Position numbers and translations under genes: made by a program. Positions 35,377 through 43,149 of a stretch of 64,000 nucleotides of DNA are shown here, piece by piece. Numbering within the stretch: the stretch's first letter is position 1; each line of letters opens with the position of its first letter. The notes below the pieces were generated by a model. It was not told the origin of the DNA and ran no database searches. It worked only from the letters and a program-made list of their open reading frames with translations. The DNA is taken from NCBI RefSeq assembly GCF_014041915.1, contig NZ_CP059472.1, positions 1,302,001-1,366,000 on the forward strand, read 5' to 3'. The stretch is from Marnyiella aurantia. Lineage in GTDB: Bacteria > Bacteroidota > Bacteroidia > Flavobacteriales > Weeksellaceae.

Positions 35377-35874
35377 TTGAAAAAACTGATACTGCTTCTT
35401 TCACTTTCCCTGATATCCTGCAATAAGAACATTGAAAAATACGAACAGAAAAAACTGGCCGATACCCTTCGCGTAATAGATTCTATAAACGCGGCGCGTA
35501 CGGTTTACAATGACAGTATACGCGCGTTGAACAGCCAGAACAGATATCGCGACCTGACAGGCCGCCATAGATTTACGCACAGCGAAATTCCGGCTTCAGG
35601 AACGGTGCGTTTTACCAAAAACGGACGTGACCAATATAAAGTGAGCGGCAAGGCTTCTTCCGGAAATGATTTTGTTGAAATAAACGGCGATTTAAAGGTG
35701 GTCACAATGCAGTATCTCAATTTTGAAGGTGTAATAAACCAAAAAATAAACGGCACCGCATTCAGACGGACATCAAAAACCTCATTTAAAGATGAGAAAA
35801 AGGGACCGTACTGGAGACTGCAGGATAAAAAAGGCGGCGAAGGCTTTGTAGAGTATATAGACATCCATTTCTAA
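35377..35874 (+). CDS. Lipoprotein of unknown function
   Basis: 165 residues from a TTG start. Lipoprotein signal MKKLILLLSLSLISC (Cys 15) followed by a charged helix (NKNIEKYEQKKLADTLRVID), then a probable beta-rich domain ending GEGFVEYIDIHF. I do not recognise the family. Contains no obvious catalytic motif; periplasmic-leaflet lipoprotein is the most that can be said. Single gene between two promoters. Confidence 0.75.
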   Translation: MKKLILLLSLSLISCNKNIEKYEQKKLADTLRVIDSINAARTVYNDSIRALNSQNRYRDLTGRHRFTHSEIPASGTVRFTKNGRDQYKVSGKASSGNDFVEINGDLKVVTMQYLNFEGVINQKINGTAFRRTSKTSFKDEKKGPYWRLQDKKGGEGFVEYIDIHF

Positions 35875-35909
35875 TATGCTGCACTTTAGTTTTTGTTGAA
35901 AAAATTTTA

Positions 35910-35917
35910 TAATTTTG
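35910..35917 (+). promoter_or_regulatory. Promoter minus-7 box of the hydrolase gene, almost touching its ATG
   Basis: TAATTTTG ends three bases before the ATG at 35921. The frame upstream of the ATG runs through the box, so ATG 35921 must be the start. Confidence 0.65.
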
Positions 35918-35920
35918 ATT

Positions 35921-36703
35921 ATGCTTCACTACGAAATATCCGGTTCCGGCACCGAAAACCTTGTATTACTGCACGGCTTCATGGAAAATCTAATGATATG
36001 GGAGGAAATGGAGGCTTTTCTGTCCGAAAAATTCCGACTGGTAAAAATAGACCTGCCCGGCCATGGACTCTCCAAAATACTGGATGAAGTCCATACCATG
36101 GAACTGATGGCCGAAGAGGTGAAGAAGGTAACCGACAAACTAAAAATCGACAGGTTCCATTTACTTGGTCACTCCATGGGAGGGTACACTTCGCTGGCAT
36201 TCGCCGAAAAGTTTCCCCAAAGTTTAAAATCACTGACCTTATTCTTCTCATCTTATTTTGCGGATGATGCCGAAAAGAAGGAACAGCGCCGCAAGAGTTT
36301 CAGGATCATCAAAGAGTCTTTCCCAAATTATGTAAGAGCCGGAATCCCCAATCTGTTCAGCGAAAATGAAAAAGATATCCTGGAAGGCAAGATAGAACTG
36401 GCAAAGGAAATCGCGCTTTCCACAAAGAGTGAAGGAGCCCTGGCAGCCGTGAAAGGGATGGTAGAGAGAACGGACAAAGTTTCGGTAATGGAAAATTTTG
36501 AAGGTAAGATCCTGGTAATCGCGGGCAAATACGACAATGCGGTTAAGACGGAATTTATTCTTAAGAATTTGCCGGACCGCACTAATATTAAATCTTACCT
36601 GCTGGACTGCGGACACAACGGGCATTGGGAGAAACCGGAAGTGTGTGCCGCCATCATCAACACGGAACTGCTGCATAATATGCCTAAGAAACTGATCTTT
36701 TAG
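35921..36703 (+). CDS. Alpha/beta hydrolase
   Basis: 260 residues. Oxyanion-loop sequence LLHGFMEN at about 19-26, nucleophile elbow GHSMGG at about 86-91 (Ser 88), and catalytic His in CGHNGHWEKPE near residue 232. Cytoplasmic; substrate unknown, with relatives including esterases and MhpC-like C-C hydrolases. The DUF1304 gene follows 40 bases later and may be in the same transcript. Confidence 0.9.
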   Translation: MLHYEISGSGTENLVLLHGFMENLMIWEEMEAFLSEKFRLVKIDLPGHGLSKILDEVHTMELMAEEVKKVTDKLKIDRFHLLGHSMGGYTSLAFAEKFPQSLKSLTLFFSSYFADDAEKKEQRRKSFRIIKESFPNYVRAGIPNLFSENEKDILEGKIELAKEIALSTKSEGALAAVKGMVERTDKVSVMENFEGKILVIAGKYDNAVKTEFILKNLPDRTNIKSYLLDCGHNGHWEKPEVCAAIINTELLHNMPKKLIF

Positions 36704-36743
36704 GAATAACAATGCGGTCAATATCCATCACTAACATTACACT

Positions 36744-37109
36744 ATGGAAATCCTGTCCAAGATCCTGATCGCACTCGTTGCCCTGGAACATCTTTATATC
36801 CTTTATATGGAAATGTTTGCCTGGGAAACACTGGGCCGGAAAACCTTTAAAGGTGCATTAAGTGAGGATCTTTTCACGCCGACTAAAGGTCTGGCAGCCA
36901 ATCAGGGACTGTACAACGGATTTCTGGCAGCCGGGCTTATCTGGTCTTTATTTATTGCCGATGAGATATGGTCGCAGAATGTGGCGCTGTTCTTTTTAGG
37001 CTGTGTTGTGGTAGCGGGAGGGTACGGAGCCTTCTCGGCCTCACGTAAAATATTCTTTGTACAGGCTTTGCCTGCGATCATTGCCATTGCCATACTGCTC
37101 CTGAAATAA
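36744..37109 (+). CDS. DUF1304 membrane protein
   Basis: 121 residues with four hydrophobic helices. The conserved ANQGLYNGFLAAGLIW segment (about 52-67) and LFFLGCVVVAGGYGAFSAS mark the DUF1304 family of small inner-membrane proteins. Function unknown. Follows the hydrolase in the same direction and converges with nrnA. Confidence 0.85.
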   Translation: MEILSKILIALVALEHLYILYMEMFAWETLGRKTFKGALSEDLFTPTKGLAANQGLYNGFLAAGLIWSLFIADEIWSQNVALFFLGCVVVAGGYGAFSASRKIFFVQALPAIIAIAILLLK

Positions 37110-37142
37110 AAAGTAGAAGCGAGGAACTTAGGGCGGAGTTAC

Positions 37143-38150
37143 TTAAAAGTCTTCCGCCTCAATTTTCTCTTTAAAGTCTGCGATAGTTTCTTCGATGTTT
37201 TTCATGTATTTTCCCCCGGCTGCATTAATGTGTCCACCTCCGTTGAAATGATTTCTTGAAAACTGGTTCACATCCACATCATCTTTTGACCGGAACGATA
37301 TTTTGATGAAATCCTCGTACAGATCTTCCATAAAAAATGCGGAAACCTGTGTACCCATAATGCTGAGACCATAATTTACAAAACCTTCGGTATCGCCTTT
37401 CTGGAAACCATATTGCTTTAACTCGTCACGTTTCAGCCAGAGAATGGCCACTTTACCTTCTTTTACGACTTCAATCCGGCCTAAAATCAGGGCGAGCAAA
37501 TGCAGTCGCGAAACGGTGTTCGTGTCCCAGGTGCTGGAGGTAATCATGGCAGGATCAGCACCCTTTTCAATCAGGTTGGCAATAATCCGGTGCGTGGTCG
37601 CACTGGTGGACCGGAAACGAAATCCGCCGGTATCGGTCATGATGCCTGTATAAAGGCACTGTGCGATGTCCACATTCACTTTTTCTTCTTCCTCCAAAGC
37701 CTGAATGAAATGATATATCATCTGCGAGGTTGCAGGAACCGTAACATCAGAATAGACAAAGTCAAAGTCATCCGGCTGCTGGTGATGGTCAATGAGTATC
37801 TTTTTTGCCTTTGCCTTCTCCAGCCAGGGTCCTACCAGATTACCGCTGCGGTGCGAGGCATTGAAATCAAGGATGAAGATCAAATCTGCATTGTAAATGG
37901 CTTCACCCGCGATCTTGCGCTTATAATCGGCAATGATTATTTTTTTGGATTCCGGCATCCATTTCAGGAATTTCGGGAAATCGTTCGGCACAATTACATC
38001 GGCCTCCAGACCCATCTGTTTCAGAAAATGCTTCAGACCCAAACTGGACCCTACAGCGTCGCCATCGGGGTTGTAGTGGGTAATAATAACAATTTTATTT
38101 TCGGGAACAAGGAGATTTTTAATCTCTAAAATTTCTGAAGGACTGAACAT
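37143..38150 (-). CDS. nrnA: Bifunctional oligoribonuclease / PAP phosphatase NrnA (DHH family)
   Basis: 335 residues. DHH domain with THYNPDGDAVGSSLG at about 24-38, FILDFNASHRSG near 90 and ILIDHHQQPDDF near 120; C-terminal DHHA1 domain with GGGHINAAGG near the end. Degrades short RNA oligonucleotides and dephosphorylates pAp to AMP (family knowledge). Divergent from the 38434 gene. Own promoter 22 bases upstream of ATG. Confidence 0.95.
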   Translation of the reverse strand: MFSPSEILEIKNLLVPENKIVIITHYNPDGDAVGSSLGLKHFLKQMGLEADVIVPNDFPKFLKWMPESKKIIIADYKRKIAGEAIYNADLIFILDFNASHRSGNLVGPWLEKAKAKKILIDHHQQPDDFDFVYSDVTVPATSQMIYHFIQALEEEEKVNVDIAQCLYTGIMTDTGGFRFRSTSATTHRIIANLIEKGADPAMITSSTWDTNTVSRLHLLALILGRIEVVKEGKVAILWLKRDELKQYGFQKGDTEGFVNYGLSIMGTQVSAFFMEDLYEDFIKISFRSKDDVDVNQFSRNHFNGGGHINAAGGKYMKNIEETIADFKEKIEAEDF

Positions 38151-38433
38151 GGATAAATGTAATTTTAGGGCACAAATATAAGGCTTTTGCCTTCACCTTT
38201 AGCGCCCTGATTTTCACCAAGCCGATGACTCTCCCAAAACGAATAAAAATAAAGAAATGAAAAAAATTCTACAATTAACTTAATTTGGAGAAATGCAGAT
38301 ATATTCATCCACTCGACTAGCAGGGATTTTCATAACTTTAAATCAAGTTAATAACAAACATCTCCCGTGCGGAGTTGAACTGCCTGGTAACCGATGGTAA
38401 TACCCCCTGATTTCCTCACTTACAATAATATTG
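38151..38433. other. Intergenic stretch with a broken signal-peptide-like start
   Basis: 283 bases holding the nrnA promoter. It contains ATGAAAAAAATTCTAC, coding MKKILQLT then TAA, which looks like the beginning of a signal peptide cut short, and a 35-codon frame from 38293 to 38400 (MQIYSSTRLAG...) with a GGAG upstream. Neither is supported as a real gene. Confidence 0.4.
38173..38180 (-). promoter_or_regulatory. Promoter minus-7 box of nrnA
   Basis: Minus strand TATATTTG, 22 bases before the ATG at 38150. Confidence 0.7.
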
Positions 38434-39108
38434 ATGAACAAAATATTTTTAATACTGCTTTTCCTGCACAGTGCGGTTTGCTATACCCAAGAAGCAGAAT
38501 GTGACACTTTAAGTGCAACCAACATTGAAGCCGTAACAATTAACAGTAAAGATTATGAAAAAATTGAATATTCATATGGTTTAAAGCAGGAGATTAATTT
38601 CAAACTGGCGACAGTAAACCCTAATGCTGAATATGAGTTAGGCTTAATATTTAAGAATACTTCGGGAAAAAATGGCAGAATTAGTAATGTTATACTATTC
38701 CTACATAAATCTGCTAAAAATCTACCCTTAGCAAACCTAGAACTAAATTTTTATATAGTGGATTCACTAACAGGTAAACCTTTAGAGAAACTGAACACTG
38801 AACAGATCATTTTCACGCCAACATCCCGAAAAAAAGGATCATTTAAAATTAATGTTGAACGTTTTAACATTCTCTTTCCAGCCGAGGGAGCCCTGGTGAG
38901 TATAAAATGGCTGCCAACAGAAAAACACGATATGCAGGTTGGTCCAGCGATTAGATTAACCAATTATAAAGACAGACTTACCTATACACGATACAATAAC
39001 GACCCTACAAAATGGGGTAATAATTTTAATTTCTCGAAAAAACCAGGGATCTATACCAATGCAATGATTGGTTTGGAAGTGTATATAAAGCGAAGAACTG
39101 TAGACTAA
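38434..39108 (+). CDS. Secreted protein of unknown function
   Basis: 224 residues from ATG at 38434; a TTG codon precedes it in frame. N-terminal signal peptide (MNKIFLILLFLHSAVCYTQ). The rest is probably beta-rich, with YELGLIFKNTSGKNGRISNV and FKINVERFNILFPAEGALVSIKWLPTEKH-like strands. No family recognised. More AT-rich in base use than its neighbours, and no perfect promoter box upstream (TAATATTG just before the start is one base off). Possibly acquired or fast-evolving. Confidence 0.7.
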   Translation: MNKIFLILLFLHSAVCYTQEAECDTLSATNIEAVTINSKDYEKIEYSYGLKQEINFKLATVNPNAEYELGLIFKNTSGKNGRISNVILFLHKSAKNLPLANLELNFYIVDSLTGKPLEKLNTEQIIFTPTSRKKGSFKINVERFNILFPAEGALVSIKWLPTEKHDMQVGPAIRLTNYKDRLTYTRYNNDPTKWGNNFNFSKKPGIYTNAMIGLEVYIKRRTVD

Positions 39109-39221
39109 AGCAGGAAGGAATGATGATAATGAGGAAAGGATTAAGAAAAAAATCTTACAATAGTTTATCTGATCGTTCCAACAAACTTTCTAAATTAATT
39201 TGCAGACAATAAAAACTTTCA

Positions 39222-39229
39222 TATCTTTG
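39222..39229 (+). promoter_or_regulatory. Promoter of rpmH (both boxes visible)
   Basis: TTTG at 39199-39202, 19 bases, then TATCTTTG: the full Bacteroidota consensus. ATG at 39274. Confidence 0.85.
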
Positions 39230-39273
39230 CAATCTGAAAAATAAGAGATAGTATTTACTAAAAATATTTAGCG

Positions 39274-39432
39274 ATGAGCAAAAGAACATTCCAACCATCA
39301 GAAAGAAAGAAAAGAAACAAGCACGGTTTCAGAGAAAGAATGTCTACGCCTAACGGCAGAAGAGTACTTGCTGCAAGGAGAGCGAAAGGCAGAAAAAGCC
39401 TGACAGTTAGTGCTCAGCGCGCTAAGAGATAA
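39274..39432 (+). CDS. rpmH: 50S ribosomal protein L34
   Basis: 52 residues: [19 protein letters not shown], then [21 protein letters not shown] and [12 protein letters not shown]. This is a clear L34, rich in Arg and Lys. L34 binds 23S rRNA in the large subunit. ATG at 39274, TAA at 39430-39432. Own strong promoter and a terminator right after it. The dnaA gene, a neighbour of rpmH in many bacteria, is absent here. Confidence 0.95.
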   Translation: MSKRTFQPSERKKRNKHGFRERMSTPNGRRVLAARRAKGRKSLTVSAQRAKR

Positions 39433-39457
39433 TTTCTGTATCTCTACATCACCTATA

Positions 39458-39490
39458 TGCTTGAAAAAGAAATTTTTCAGGCATTTTTTG
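39458..39490 (+). terminator. Rho-independent terminator of rpmH
   Basis: TGCTTGAAAAA (39458-39468) pairs with TTTTTCAGGCA (39473-39483), one G-T pair, then TTTTTTG. Confidence 0.88.
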
Positions 39491-39535
39491 TTGTTAAACT
39501 TTTCCAAAAATTTAGGATTACAGTACAGGATTATT

Positions 39536-39543
39536 TATTTTTG
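39536..39543 (+). promoter_or_regulatory. Promoter minus-7 box of the FtsE-like gene
   Basis: TATTTTTG, 28 bases before the ATG at 39572. Confidence 0.65.
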
Positions 39544-39571
39544 GACATTATTCAAATTCAATTATTGACAA

Positions 39572-40282
39572 ATGCCGCACAGACACGAAACCGGAGAAAA
39601 CATCATTAATCTAAGCAGTGCTACCATTGCACAGAAAAACTTTACTGTACTCAAGATGGTGGACCTTCATATACAGAAAGGTAAATTCTGCTATCTGATC
39701 GGTAAAACAGGTTCCGGTAAAAGTTCTCTGCTGAAAACACTTTACGGACATATCCCATTGGCTGGCGGCGAAGGCAGCGTGGCCGGTTTCGACCTGGCCA
39801 AACTGCGTACCTCACAAATTCCCGATCTACGCAGACGTCTGGGTATTGTATTCCAGGATTTCCAGTTGCTGCCGGACCGTACGGTTGAAAAGAACCTGAA
39901 GTTCGTTTTACAGGCTACAGGTTGGACGGATAAAGTAAAGATGGACGACCGTATAAATGAGGTGCTCGAAAGTGTGGGTATGAAAACCAAGAAGCATAAA
40001 ATGCCGCACGAACTTTCCGGCGGTGAACAGCAGCGTGTGGCAATTGCCAGAGCTCTGCTGAATCATCCTGAACTAATTCTCGCCGACGAGCCTACAGGAA
40101 ACCTGGATCCCGAAACGTCTAATGAAATTATGACCCTCCTTAAGAAAGTCGCTGTGGAAAATCATGCAGCAGTTGTAATGGCTACGCATGATTATCATAT
40201 GATTCAGAATTTTCCGGGTGAGGCTATCCGCTGTGAAGATGGGAACGTTTCCGTACTGGACACGGCTGAACTGTTTGAATAA
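39572..40282 (+). CDS. ftsE: FtsE-like ABC ATPase
   Basis: 236 residues. Walker A LIGKTGSGKSSLLK at about 43-56, signature ELSGGEQQRVAIARALL at about 148-164 and Walker B LILADEPTGNLDP. FtsE with membrane partner FtsX activates peptidoglycan hydrolases at the division site. No ftsX is adjacent; the gene stands alone with its own promoter and converges with trmN6. LolD-type lipoprotein ATPases are similar, but the short length and the FQLLPDRTVEKNLKFVL stretch fit FtsE. Confidence 0.82.
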   Translation: MPHRHETGENIINLSSATIAQKNFTVLKMVDLHIQKGKFCYLIGKTGSGKSSLLKTLYGHIPLAGGEGSVAGFDLAKLRTSQIPDLRRRLGIVFQDFQLLPDRTVEKNLKFVLQATGWTDKVKMDDRINEVLESVGMKTKKHKMPHELSGGEQQRVAIARALLNHPELILADEPTGNLDPETSNEIMTLLKKVAVENHAAVVMATHDYHMIQNFPGEAIRCEDGNVSVLDTAELFE

Positions 40283-40304
40283 AATCCGGCCGGCTAATTT
40301 CTAT

Positions 40305-41006
40305 TTAGCTTCCATTACCGAACACATGAAAATCCCGGGTCGCGTCCAGATACTGTTCTGAATAAACCCTCGGACTTTTTTCGATTATAAATTCCTGCTC
40401 AATTGCGGGAATTTCTTTTTTGGAGAACTCAAGCACATGCCTTTTAACGGGTCCGCCTGTAATACCAAAAACGTTTACTTTCCGGACCAAATACAATTGT
40501 AATTTAGCTGCTTTGATTTCAAGCCCGGCAGATTGGTCGGCCGGTATAATTAAAGATAGCAAGCCTGTATCTTTCAGCAGTTCTCCTGCACGGTCCAGCA
40601 GTGTAACAGCGTCCATCTCCACTGTTTGACGCGCAACGACATCTTTAGAGGAATCATTAACTTCAAAATAAGGTGGATTGGAAATAATAAGATCAAAACG
40701 CGTTTTACTCCGGAACGTTTTAAAGTCTGCCTGAACGGCTTCAAGTCTGTCTGCGTAAGAAGAATTCTGAAAATTACCGTTTGCGAGCGCCACTGCTTCA
40801 GGATTAATATCAAGCGCAGTGACCGTCAGCTTTATATTTCGTTGTGTCAGCATCAAAGGAATCAGGCCCGTACCCGTGCCGACTTCCAGAACAGATTCTG
40901 CTTCGCTGATACTAGCCAAAACTCCCAGAAGCACTCCGTCTGTACCTACACGGAATACGCCGGTCTGCTGGGCGATCATAAAATTTTGGAATCGGAAAGG
41001 TTTCAT
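40305..41006 (-). CDS. trmN6: tRNA1(Val) (adenine-37-N6)-methyltransferase (TrmN6/YfiC-like)
   Basis: 233 residues, class I methyltransferase. SAM motif I VLEVGTGTGLIPLMLTQ at about 40-56 and catalytic ISNPPYFEVND at about 109-119, the N6-adenine (NPPY) motif. Family members methylate A37 of tRNA1(Val). Its ATG overlaps the stop of the histidine kinase by one base, so it is the last gene of the ribE-kinase-trmN6 unit. Confidence 0.88.
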   Translation of the reverse strand: MKPFRFQNFMIAQQTGVFRVGTDGVLLGVLASISEAESVLEVGTGTGLIPLMLTQRNIKLTVTALDINPEAVALANGNFQNSSYADRLEAVQADFKTFRSKTRFDLIISNPPYFEVNDSSKDVVARQTVEMDAVTLLDRAGELLKDTGLLSLIIPADQSAGLEIKAAKLQLYLVRKVNVFGITGGPVKRHVLEFSKKEIPAIEQEFIIEKSPRVYSEQYLDATRDFHVFGNGS

Positions 41007-42460
41007 TAAAGATTTGTAGGAAGAGAAATGGTGAACTTTGCTCCTTTGCCAAGTTCAGATTTTACGGTAATAACTCCGCCATAATCTTCGACCATCCGGC
41101 GTACCATCGTGAGGCCAAGTCCCATGCCGGAGGTTTTGGAAGTAAAACTTGGTTCAAAAATCCGCTCCAGCATACCTTCGTCAATTCCGACACCATTATC
41201 TTCCACAGAAATAATTACCCTTTTGTTAAACTGCTCCAGGTCCACATTAATAATGGGTTCAGCGGTATCTTCTACAGCCTGCTTAGCATTTGTAATCAGG
41301 TTGGTTATAATCCGGTTCAGGTAAATTCTGTCCATATTCACCATAATATCAGCCCGGTTGCTGTGCACAAAAATGCGGTCGTTATTAAAGATCCTGAGAA
41401 TCGAGTCCACTTCTGCATTGAGGTGAAAGGTTTCATTATTCTTTTCCGGTAATTGCGCAAACTGGGAAAATGCTGTTGCAACTGTAGCAACCATGTCTAT
41501 CTGATCAATAACGGAAGAACTCATCTTTTTAAGTTTGTCCCTGATGTCAGGATCATCTGGATTAAACTTACGTTCGAAATTCTGTATCGTGAGCTTCATT
41601 GGAGTCAGCGGATTCTTCACCTCGTGCGCGACCTGTTTCGCCATTTCACGCCACGCTTTTTCCTTCTCACTGAAGGCAAGGCGGTCCTTATGGTCCTGAA
41701 TCTGCAGAATCATTTTATTATACGCTTTTACCAGTGCTCCCAATTCATCATTCTGATAATAAGAAATCGGCTGCATTTCTTTATCAAAGATGGTTATCCG
41801 GGTAATCACTTCTGAAAATCTGGAAATAGCATCAGTAAGATGCTTGGAAATCACCCAACTAAGCCAGATACTGAAGGCAATTACAAGGAGGTTTACCAAA
41901 AGCATATACTTAAGATACTTATTCAGAATATCCAGATGCGCACTCTCATTATGATAATAAGGAAAATACACAATACCGATGGGTTCAAGCGAATTGTTTT
42001 GAAAAATGGTGTAAGAGGATGTTTTATTAGCACCAATGGTCGCGTCAAATTCTGGTACATCAACCCTTTTATTTCCGGTGATTACAGAATGCAGAATATT
42101 TTGTGGAATTTTTTTCTGTGGAACCAAAGTACTTTCTCTGTTGGACAATAAAAAATTACCCTGAAGATCATAAATGATAATATCCTGATTGGTAATATCG
42201 GCAATTTCGAGGATCTTATTCTTCAGGACTTGCGGAATCTGTTCTGTACTTACAGGAGCTTGACTTACCGCGTAGTCCAGGGCCGCCATCAGGCTGTTTG
42301 TTTTATTCTGCATGTCCGTACGGCTCTGCTCCTGTGCATTATTCTTAAGCAGAAAATAAGATAGCATGGACGAACCCGCCATGCTAAGAATACAAACTAC
42401 AATAAAACCCCAGAAAACCCTGTTTCGAAGACTGTAACCTTTATATTTACTGAGTGGCAT
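41006..42460 (-). CDS. Sensor histidine kinase (HAMP plus NtrY-like core)
   Basis: 484 residues. Two membrane helices (about 15-38 and 186-206) enclose a ~145-residue periplasmic sensor domain; HAMP segment about 206-260; H box AHEVKNPLTPMKLTIQNFE with phospho-acceptor His 279; ATPase with N box LNRIITNLITNAKQAVED, GVGIDEGMLERIFEPSF and GMGLGLTMVRRMVEDYGG. The HEVKNPLTP form is typical of NtrY-type kinases. No response regulator is in the window. Its start overlaps the ribE 3' end by 14 bases. Confidence 0.9.
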   Translation of the reverse strand: MPLSKYKGYSLRNRVFWGFIVVCILSMAGSSMLSYFLLKNNAQEQSRTDMQNKTNSLMAALDYAVSQAPVSTEQIPQVLKNKILEIADITNQDIIIYDLQGNFLLSNRESTLVPQKKIPQNILHSVITGNKRVDVPEFDATIGANKTSSYTIFQNNSLEPIGIVYFPYYHNESAHLDILNKYLKYMLLVNLLVIAFSIWLSWVISKHLTDAISRFSEVITRITIFDKEMQPISYYQNDELGALVKAYNKMILQIQDHKDRLAFSEKEKAWREMAKQVAHEVKNPLTPMKLTIQNFERKFNPDDPDIRDKLKKMSSSVIDQIDMVATVATAFSQFAQLPEKNNETFHLNAEVDSILRIFNNDRIFVHSNRADIMVNMDRIYLNRIITNLITNAKQAVEDTAEPIINVDLEQFNKRVIISVEDNGVGIDEGMLERIFEPSFTSKTSGMGLGLTMVRRMVEDYGGVITVKSELGKGAKFTISLPTNL

Positions 42461-43043
42461 GCTTGGCTGTGAGTTTGGCTATGTATTTTCCGATGATGTC
42501 AAATTCAAGATTGACTTCATCGCCGACTTTCAAGTTTTTCATATTGGTAAAATTCCAGGTATAGGGGATCAAAGCAACTGAGAAACGGTTGTTGCCGCTG
42601 TCTGCAACTGTAAGACTGATTCCGTTTACGGTAATTGAACCCTGCGGAACGGTTATGAAATCACTGCCTGCGTCATATTCGAAGGTGAGCACATAACTTC
42701 CGTCTTTCTGTTCCATTGCAATAAGTCTGCCAGTAAGGTCCACATGTCCCTGAACAATATGCCCGTCCAGACGGCCGTTCATCAGCATGCAGCGCTCAAG
42801 ATTTACCTCTGTACCTACGGTCCAGCTGCCTAAATTGGTTTTCTTAAGGGTTTCGTCTATGGCGGTCACTACATAACCCCCTTCCAGTAAGTCTACAACC
42901 GTGAGGCAGCAGCCATTATGGGCAACGCTCTGGTCTATGGTCAGTTCGTGAGCAAATACACAGCTCATTGTAAAATGGATATTTCGGCCCTGGGTTTCAA
43001 TTTTTTCCACGGTGCCGGTAGACTCAACGATGCCTGTAAACAT
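42447..43043 (-). CDS. ribE: Riboflavin synthase (alpha chain)
   Basis: 198 residues. Two lumazine-binding repeats: MFTGIVESTGTVEKIE with HNGCCLTVVDL (first), and GHIVQGHVDLTGRLIAME with GSITVNGISLTVAD (second). Dismutates two 6,7-dimethyl-8-ribityllumazine molecules to riboflavin in the cytoplasm. First gene of a minus-strand operon with the kinase and trmN6. No clear TAnnTTTG box in the 106 bases before it. Confidence 0.95.
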   Translation of the reverse strand: MFTGIVESTGTVEKIETQGRNIHFTMSCVFAHELTIDQSVAHNGCCLTVVDLLEGGYVVTAIDETLKKTNLGSWTVGTEVNLERCMLMNGRLDGHIVQGHVDLTGRLIAMEQKDGSYVLTFEYDAGSDFITVPQGSITVNGISLTVADSGNNRFSVALIPYTWNFTNMKNLKVGDEVNLEFDIIGKYIAKLTAKHATQ

Positions 43044-43111
43044 AAAATGAAGTGTTATTGAATGATGTTAAAGTGTCTGTATATTAATACAGAAAGTTAT
43101 TCTTAAATTTA

Positions 43112-43119
43112 TAAATTTG
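43112..43119 (+). promoter_or_regulatory. Promoter minus-7 box of pdxA
   Basis: TAAATTTG, 30 bases before the ATG at 43150. Confidence 0.65.
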
Positions 43120-43149
43120 TAACCTTTAAACAAATCCAAAGATAGTGAT

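Noticed and set aside
38293-38400. 35-codon frame with GGAG upstream
   Set aside because: Short, no recognisable protein features, not in a composition typical of coding sequence here.
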